51,049 nucleotides of DNA from Mycobacterium sp. NAZ190054 (GTDB lineage: Bacteria > Actinomycetota > Actinomycetes > Mycobacteriales > Mycobacteriaceae), in assembly GCF_001545925.1 (NCBI RefSeq), contig NZ_LMVQ01000560.1, forward strand, positions 1-51,049. The letters run 5' to 3'. The position numbers were made by a program, and so were the translations under genes. This document shows, one piece after another, positions 48,187 through 51,049 of this stretch (position 1 is its first letter; each line of letters begins with the position of its first letter). Below the pieces are notes generated by a model, which was not told the DNA's origin, ran no database searches, and saw only the letters and a list, made by a program, of their open reading frames with translations.

Positions 48187-48869
48187 ACACCGACCGCGGG
48201 TTGTGGCTCGGGCCGGGGTCGCGCACCGCGCAGCAGGAAGATCTGACCAGGTTCGCCGAGCGCGTGCTGCGCCTCGACGAGGCCGGCATCGTGCGCCTGC
48301 GCCGTCGCGACGACCACTCGGTGGTGGCCTGGGCGGCTACGGGGTTCGATGTGCTCGCCAGCCGGGTGGTGACGGGCCGGATCGCGCCGGCCGATCTGTG
48401 TGCCGGCGCGGACGCGCTGTTGTGCGGGTTGGGCGACGTCGCGGCCGACGGATACGTCGACCCGGGCTTCGCGATGGATTCGGCCTGGCGTGGCGCGCTG
48501 CCACCCGACACCGGTTTCGTCCACCTCGACGACGTCCCGGCCCGTGTCGTGCTCGACCTGGCGCAGCGCGGCACCAGCCTGGTCAAGGAGCACTCCGGGG
48601 GCCACGGCCCGCCGGCGTCGCTGCTCGATCAGGAGGTCGTCGCCGTCACCTCGCCGCAGGACAACGTCGGCGTGCCGATGCGTTGCGTGTTCGCGCTGAC
48701 GGCGATGGGGTTCCTCCCGCAGTCGCCGGCCGGGGACCGGTTCGCGCCGGAGTCGGTCGGCGCCGACGAGGTGGTGCGGGTGCGGACGACGTCGGCCTGG
48801 CTGCGCGTCGACGCCCGGTTCGGCAGTGTGTACCGCCGCCGCGGTGATCCTGCGGTGGTGCTGCGCTGA
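48183..48869 (+). CDS. Conserved hypothetical protein (Rv2474c-like), last gene of the gdh operon
   Basis: 228 residues, no membrane segment or signal peptide. Recognisable blocks: LWLGPGSRTAQQEDLTRFAE, VVAWAATGFDVLASRVVTGR, WRGALPPDTGFVHLDDVPAR and SLLDQEVVAVTS. No catalytic motif or family is recognised. The start ATG overlaps the thioesterase stop, indicating coupling to gdh. Conservation of the pair across mycobacteria (from memory) suggests a role with GDH or the thioesterase. The stop is 7 bases from the convergent glbO stop. Confidence 0.82.
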   Translation: MNTDRGLWLGPGSRTAQQEDLTRFAERVLRLDEAGIVRLRRRDDHSVVAWAATGFDVLASRVVTGRIAPADLCAGADALLCGLGDVAADGYVDPGFAMDSAWRGALPPDTGFVHLDDVPARVVLDLAQRGTSLVKEHSGGHGPPASLLDQEVVAVTSPQDNVGVPMRCVFALTAMGFLPQSPAGDRFAPESVGADEVVRVRTTSAWLRVDARFGSVYRRRGDPAVVLR

Positions 48870-48876
48870 GCCCCGG

Positions 48877-49287
48877 TCAGAACGCCGAATTGACCATCGA
48901 CTGGGCGGCCATCTCCAGATAGGCGATCAGTTCCTGGCGGTGCAGGTCGTCGAGGGTCTCGGCGTCGATCTCGGCCACCGCTGTGTGCATGCAGCGCAAC
49001 CAGGCGTCCCGTTCGAGGTACCCGATCCGGAAAGGCGCGTGGCGCATCCGCAGCCGCGGGTGACCGCGCAGATCGGAATACGTGCGCGGACCACCCCAAT
49101 ACTGCTCGAGGAACATGCGCAGCCGCTCCTCGGCGCCGTCGAGGTCGTCCTCCGGGTAGAGCGGCCGCAGGATCTCGTCCTCCCGCACGAGCTGGTAGAA
49201 CCGCGACACCAGGGTGCGGAAGGTGTCGTGCCCGCCCACCGCGTCGTAGAACGACTGCTGCTTGTTCTGCGCGTCCATCGCCTCCAT
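48877..49287 (-). CDS. glbO: Group II truncated haemoglobin O
   Basis: 136 residues. Haem and ligand-pocket residues match M. tuberculosis trHbO (Rv2470): proximal His83 in [10 protein letters not shown], Tyr at B10 (Y31 in SRFYQLV), Tyr at CD1 (Y44 in [17 protein letters not shown]) and Trp at G8 (W96 in ERDAWLRC). [17 protein letters not shown] is the group II hallmark. Proposed roles are oxygen/NO handling and delivery to oxidases. The start is ambiguous: ATG 49287 (used) or ATG 49278, giving [13 protein letters not shown]. tuberculosis GlbO starts shortly before SFYDAVGG. Divergent from an HNH nuclease. Confidence 0.95.
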   Translation of the reverse strand: MEAMDAQNKQQSFYDAVGGHDTFRTLVSRFYQLVREDEILRPLYPEDDLDGAEERLRMFLEQYWGGPRTYSDLRGHPRLRMRHAPFRIGYLERDAWLRCMHTAVAEIDAETLDDLHRQELIAYLEMAAQSMVNSAF

Positions 49288-49430
49288 TGTGGGCCATCGC
49301 CGGATCAGGCCGCCTCAGCCGGTCCGGCAGGCGGCCGGTCACGCGATGTTCATCGGACTGACCAGCGAACACCTGCAGAATTGCCGTGCGATCGATCAGA
49401 ATCCATGGTGGACTGTCCGTCGGAGGACGT

Positions 49431-50096
49431 ATGGCGCAGCGTAAGAACGGACGCGGCCACCGGCATCACCGGGCCGCGGCGGGCTCATCCGGGCCGGCAT
49501 CGGTCTCGGCGTCGCGCGCCCTGCACAGCGTCACCCCCACCACCGACACCGCACCTCCGGCCTCCCACGACGCGTCGATCTGGGGCCGCAGGCGTGTGCT
49601 TCTGCTGAACTCGACGTTCGAACCTCTCACGGCGCTGCCGATGCGCCGCGCGGTGATCATGCTGATGTGTGGCAAGGCCGACGTCGTCCACGACGACCCG
49701 GTCGGGCCGGTGATCCACTCGGCGACCCGCTCGATCGTCGTCCCGACGGTGATCCGGTTGCGCACCTACGTCCGGGTGCCCTACCGGGCCCGCATCCCGA
49801 TGACCCGCGCGGCGCTGATGCACCGGGACCGTTTCCGCTGCGCATACTGCGGGGGGAAGGCCGACACCGTCGACCACGTCGTCCCGCGCAGCCGCGGCGG
49901 TGCGCACTCCTGGGAGAACTGCGTGGCGGCCTGCTCGTCGTGCAACCACCGGAAAGCCGACCGCCTGCTCAGCGAGCTGGGCTGGGCCCTGCACACGACG
50001 CCGCTACCGCCGAAGGGGCAGCACTGGCGGCTGCTGTCCAGCGTCAAGGAACTCGACCCGGCCTGGGTGCGATACCTGGGTGAGGGAGCGGCCTGA
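49431..50096 (+). CDS. HNH endonuclease-fold protein
   Basis: 221 residues. Basic, disordered N-terminus ([17 protein letters not shown]), a conserved middle ([33 protein letters not shown]) and a zinc-containing HNH domain: [23 protein letters not shown] (CxxC, DH) and [16 protein letters not shown] (second CxxC, N/H). Syntenic with Rv2469c. This mycobacterial HNH family is chromosomal and single-copy-like, not obviously a homing or restriction enzyme; a DNA repair role is possible. ATG 49431 has GGAGG 4 bases upstream; ATG 49386 lacks one. Confidence 0.88.
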   Translation: MAQRKNGRGHRHHRAAAGSSGPASVSASRALHSVTPTTDTAPPASHDASIWGRRRVLLLNSTFEPLTALPMRRAVIMLMCGKADVVHDDPVGPVIHSATRSIVVPTVIRLRTYVRVPYRARIPMTRAALMHRDRFRCAYCGGKADTVDHVVPRSRGGAHSWENCVAACSSCNHRKADRLLSELGWALHTTPLPPKGQHWRLLSSVKELDPAWVRYLGEGAA

Positions 50097-50109
50097 CCCG
50101 GCGGTGGGA

Positions 50110-50115
50110 TACGGT
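50110..50115 (+). promoter_or_regulatory. -10 hexamer for the leaderless ctaJ gene
   Basis: TACGGT ends 6 bases before GTG 50122 in the 25-bp gap after the HNH gene; no Shine-Dalgarno sequence. Confidence 0.45.
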
Positions 50116-50121
50116 TTGCGC

Positions 50122-50355
50122 GTGAACTCAACAGCTCTTGCGCATGCAAGTTTCGTAGTGGTCCCGCTGGCGCTGGCCGGGCTTCTGTCGCTGTTCATCT
50201 TCACCAAGAAGGGCCCGCATCCCGAGACATTCGACATGTCCGAGAAGTGGACGCACGAGCCCATCTTGTGGGCGGCCGATGAGCCGAAGGACCACGGCCA
50301 CGGCGGTCACGGTTCGCACCTGACGATCGGAGGTGGCGCAAGTGGTAAGTGGTGA
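50122..50355 (+). CDS. ctaJ: Cytochrome aa3 oxidase accessory subunit, CtaJ-like
   Basis: 77 residues: one transmembrane helix (about [19 protein letters not shown]), then [27 protein letters not shown] and a His/Gly-rich end ([10 protein letters not shown]). It resembles CtaJ, the small extra subunit found in the M. smegmatis respiratory III2-IV2 supercomplex. Recognition is by sequence style and genomic position next to the GDH region, so moderately sure. The GTG start is supported by a leaderless-type -10. The 3' end overlaps the DUF5130 gene. Confidence 0.75.
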   Translation: MNSTALAHASFVVVPLALAGLLSLFIFTKKGPHPETFDMSEKWTHEPILWAADEPKDHGHGGHGSHLTIGGGASGKW

Positions 50356-50818
50356 AGTGACCAGGGCAGGCGCGCTCGACGTAGCGGAACTTCCCTACGG
50401 GTCGGCGATCACCGCCAGCGGACGGATCTCGGCGGTCACCGAGCCCGGCGTGCTGTCGGTGCAGTACCCGTTCCCGATCAAGGACCTGGTGGTCCTCGAC
50501 AACGCGTTGAAGTTCGGGTCACGCGCGGCCAAGGCGCGTTTCGCCGTGTACATCGGTGACCTGGGCGCCGACACCGCCGCCACGGCCCGCGAGATCCTGG
50601 CGAAGGTGCCCACCCCGAACAATGCGGTGCTGCTCGCCGTCTCGCCGGACCAGCGCGCGATCGAGGTCGTGTACGGATCCGAGGTCAGGGGCCGCGGCAT
50701 CGAGGAGGCCGCTCCGCTCGGCGTGTCCGCGGCGGCGGCGTCGTTCAAGGAGGGCAACCTGATCGACGGCCTGATCAGCGGTGTCCGGGTGCTCTCGGCC
50801 GGGGTCTCGCCCCGCTGA
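50342..50818 (+). CDS. DUF5130 / TPM-domain-like protein
   Basis: 158 residues, syntenic with Rv2468c. Soluble, with [53 protein letters not shown] and [19 protein letters not shown], the fold of TPM/TLP18.3-type domains associated with membrane complexes. Function unknown. GTG 50342 is chosen because GGAGG (50329-50333) lies 8 bases upstream; an earlier in-frame GTG at 50333 overlaps that site. It overlaps ctaJ by 14 bases, so the two are likely co-translated. Confidence 0.85.
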   Translation: MVSGEVTRAGALDVAELPYGSAITASGRISAVTEPGVLSVQYPFPIKDLVVLDNALKFGSRAAKARFAVYIGDLGADTAATAREILAKVPTPNNAVLLAVSPDQRAIEVVYGSEVRGRGIEEAAPLGVSAAAASFKEGNLIDGLISGVRVLSAGVSPR

Positions 50819-50825
50819 CGTCTCC

Positions 50826-50883
50826 GCGAACGTGCATTCCCGGTAGCCGTGCCCGGCAGTCGTTACCGTGAGTGCACGTTCGC
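50826..50883. repeat. Inverted repeat related to the 11161-11223 hairpin
   Basis: Arms GCGAACGTGCATTCCCGGTA (50826-50845) and its near-complement (50864-50883), 18 of 20 pairs, with an 18-base loop. It shares the core CGAAC-TGCATTCC with the hairpin at 11161. The right arm covers the stop codon of the convergent HNH gene. Confidence 0.6.
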
Positions 50884-51049
50884 AGTCAGTTCGGCGCGGA
50901 TCCGGACGTAGCGTTCGAGGAACCGGCGTTCATCGAGGCGTTTGCGCCGCAGCCAGCCGGTGACCTCGTCGTTGCACTTGCTCGCATTGCACGCCGCGCA
51001 GGCCGGCACCACGTTGTCGATCGTGTAGCGGCCGCCGCGGGAGATGGCC
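50863..51049 (-). CDS. HNH endonuclease, C-terminal fragment (5' beyond window)
   Basis: 61 codons plus stop on the minus strand, entering from beyond the window end. The residues SRGGRYTIDNVVPACAACN are the second half of an HNH zinc domain (the ..SRGG..N.VPAC..CN pattern), followed by KCNDEVTGWLRRKRLDERRF and ending ELTANVHSR. The upstream CxxC and catalytic His would be outside. The last codons and the stop lie within the hairpin arm 50864-50883. It is convergent with the DUF5130 gene. It differs from the HNH protein at 49431, so it is not a simple duplicate. Confidence 0.8.
   Translation of the reverse strand, partial: AISRGGRYTIDNVVPACAACNASKCNDEVTGWLRRKRLDERRFLERYVRIRAELTANVHSR

Noticed and set aside
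49431..51049. Two HNH proteins as a duplicated homing or restriction system
   Set aside because: The sequences differ outside the zinc motif, they are on opposite strands, and no methyltransferase or specificity gene accompanies them.

Overview
This is high-GC actinobacterial DNA. The gene content and order fit a Mycobacterium, most likely a rapid-growing Mycolicibacterium-type species. From memory, the order fas-acpS-M20 peptidase-bcp-DUF3618-ldtB-orn-HerA-like ATPase-cmrA-MFS-proline-rich protein-bkaR-accD1/accA1-fadE19-maoC-citE-bkdABC-WS/DGAT-plsC-plsB2-ssbB-ettA-gdh-thioesterase-Rv2474c-glbO-HNH-DUF5130 follows the M. tuberculosis Rv2524c to Rv2468c block, with species-specific insertions and losses. 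No IS element, prophage, CRISPR array or conjugative module is visible. Both ends cut through genes, so the window may be a draft contig.

Layout. 1-5661: end of fatty acid synthase I (with an apparently chimeric first ~135 bases), acpS, an FNT-family channel, an M20 peptidase, a Bcp peroxiredoxin and a DUF3618 protein. 5662-9461: an almost gene-free stretch with a possible 56-residue gene, a conserved hypothetical gene, tRNA-Lys, the L,D-transpeptidase ldtB, a VOC protein, tRNA-His and oligoribonuclease. 9543-16638: HerA-like ATPase, the mycolic-motif reductase cmrA divergent from an MFS transporter, a proline-rich membrane protein, an S9 peptidase and two small membrane proteins behind a SigF-like promoter. 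16643-26758: the TetR repressor bkaR divergent from accD1-accA1-fadE19-maoC-citE-bkdABC. Together these genes can account for leucine breakdown from the branched 2-oxoacid to acetyl-CoA and acetoacetate. 26760-32462: an enoyl-CoA hydratase, an acyl-ACP thioesterase, a methyltransferase, an exported PE-PPE-domain protein, a dienelactone hydrolase and a SnoaL/TetR divergent pair. 32693-38183: a glycerolipid operon (WS/DGAT, HAD-PlsC, PlsB2). 38215-51049: a CopD-CtaG membrane protein, ssbB, ettA, the large NAD-glutamate dehydrogenase operon, truncated haemoglobin O, two HNH nucleases, a CtaJ-like cytochrome oxidase subunit and a DUF5130 protein.

Regulatory architecture is unusually readable. Eleven genes have a TANNNT -10 hexamer ending 6-8 bases before the start codon, the signature of leaderless mRNAs. 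There are clear palindromic operators beside both TetR genes. ssbB and ettA carry related leaders. Two intergenic hairpins (11161-11223 and 50826-50883) share the same core. I see no obviously new multi-gene defence or mobile system. The most notable observations are the chimeric left end, the paired ssbB/ettA leaders, the SigF-like small-membrane-protein unit, the PE-PPE protein lacking its nucleophile serine, and the repeat-encoded lysine tail of PlsC.
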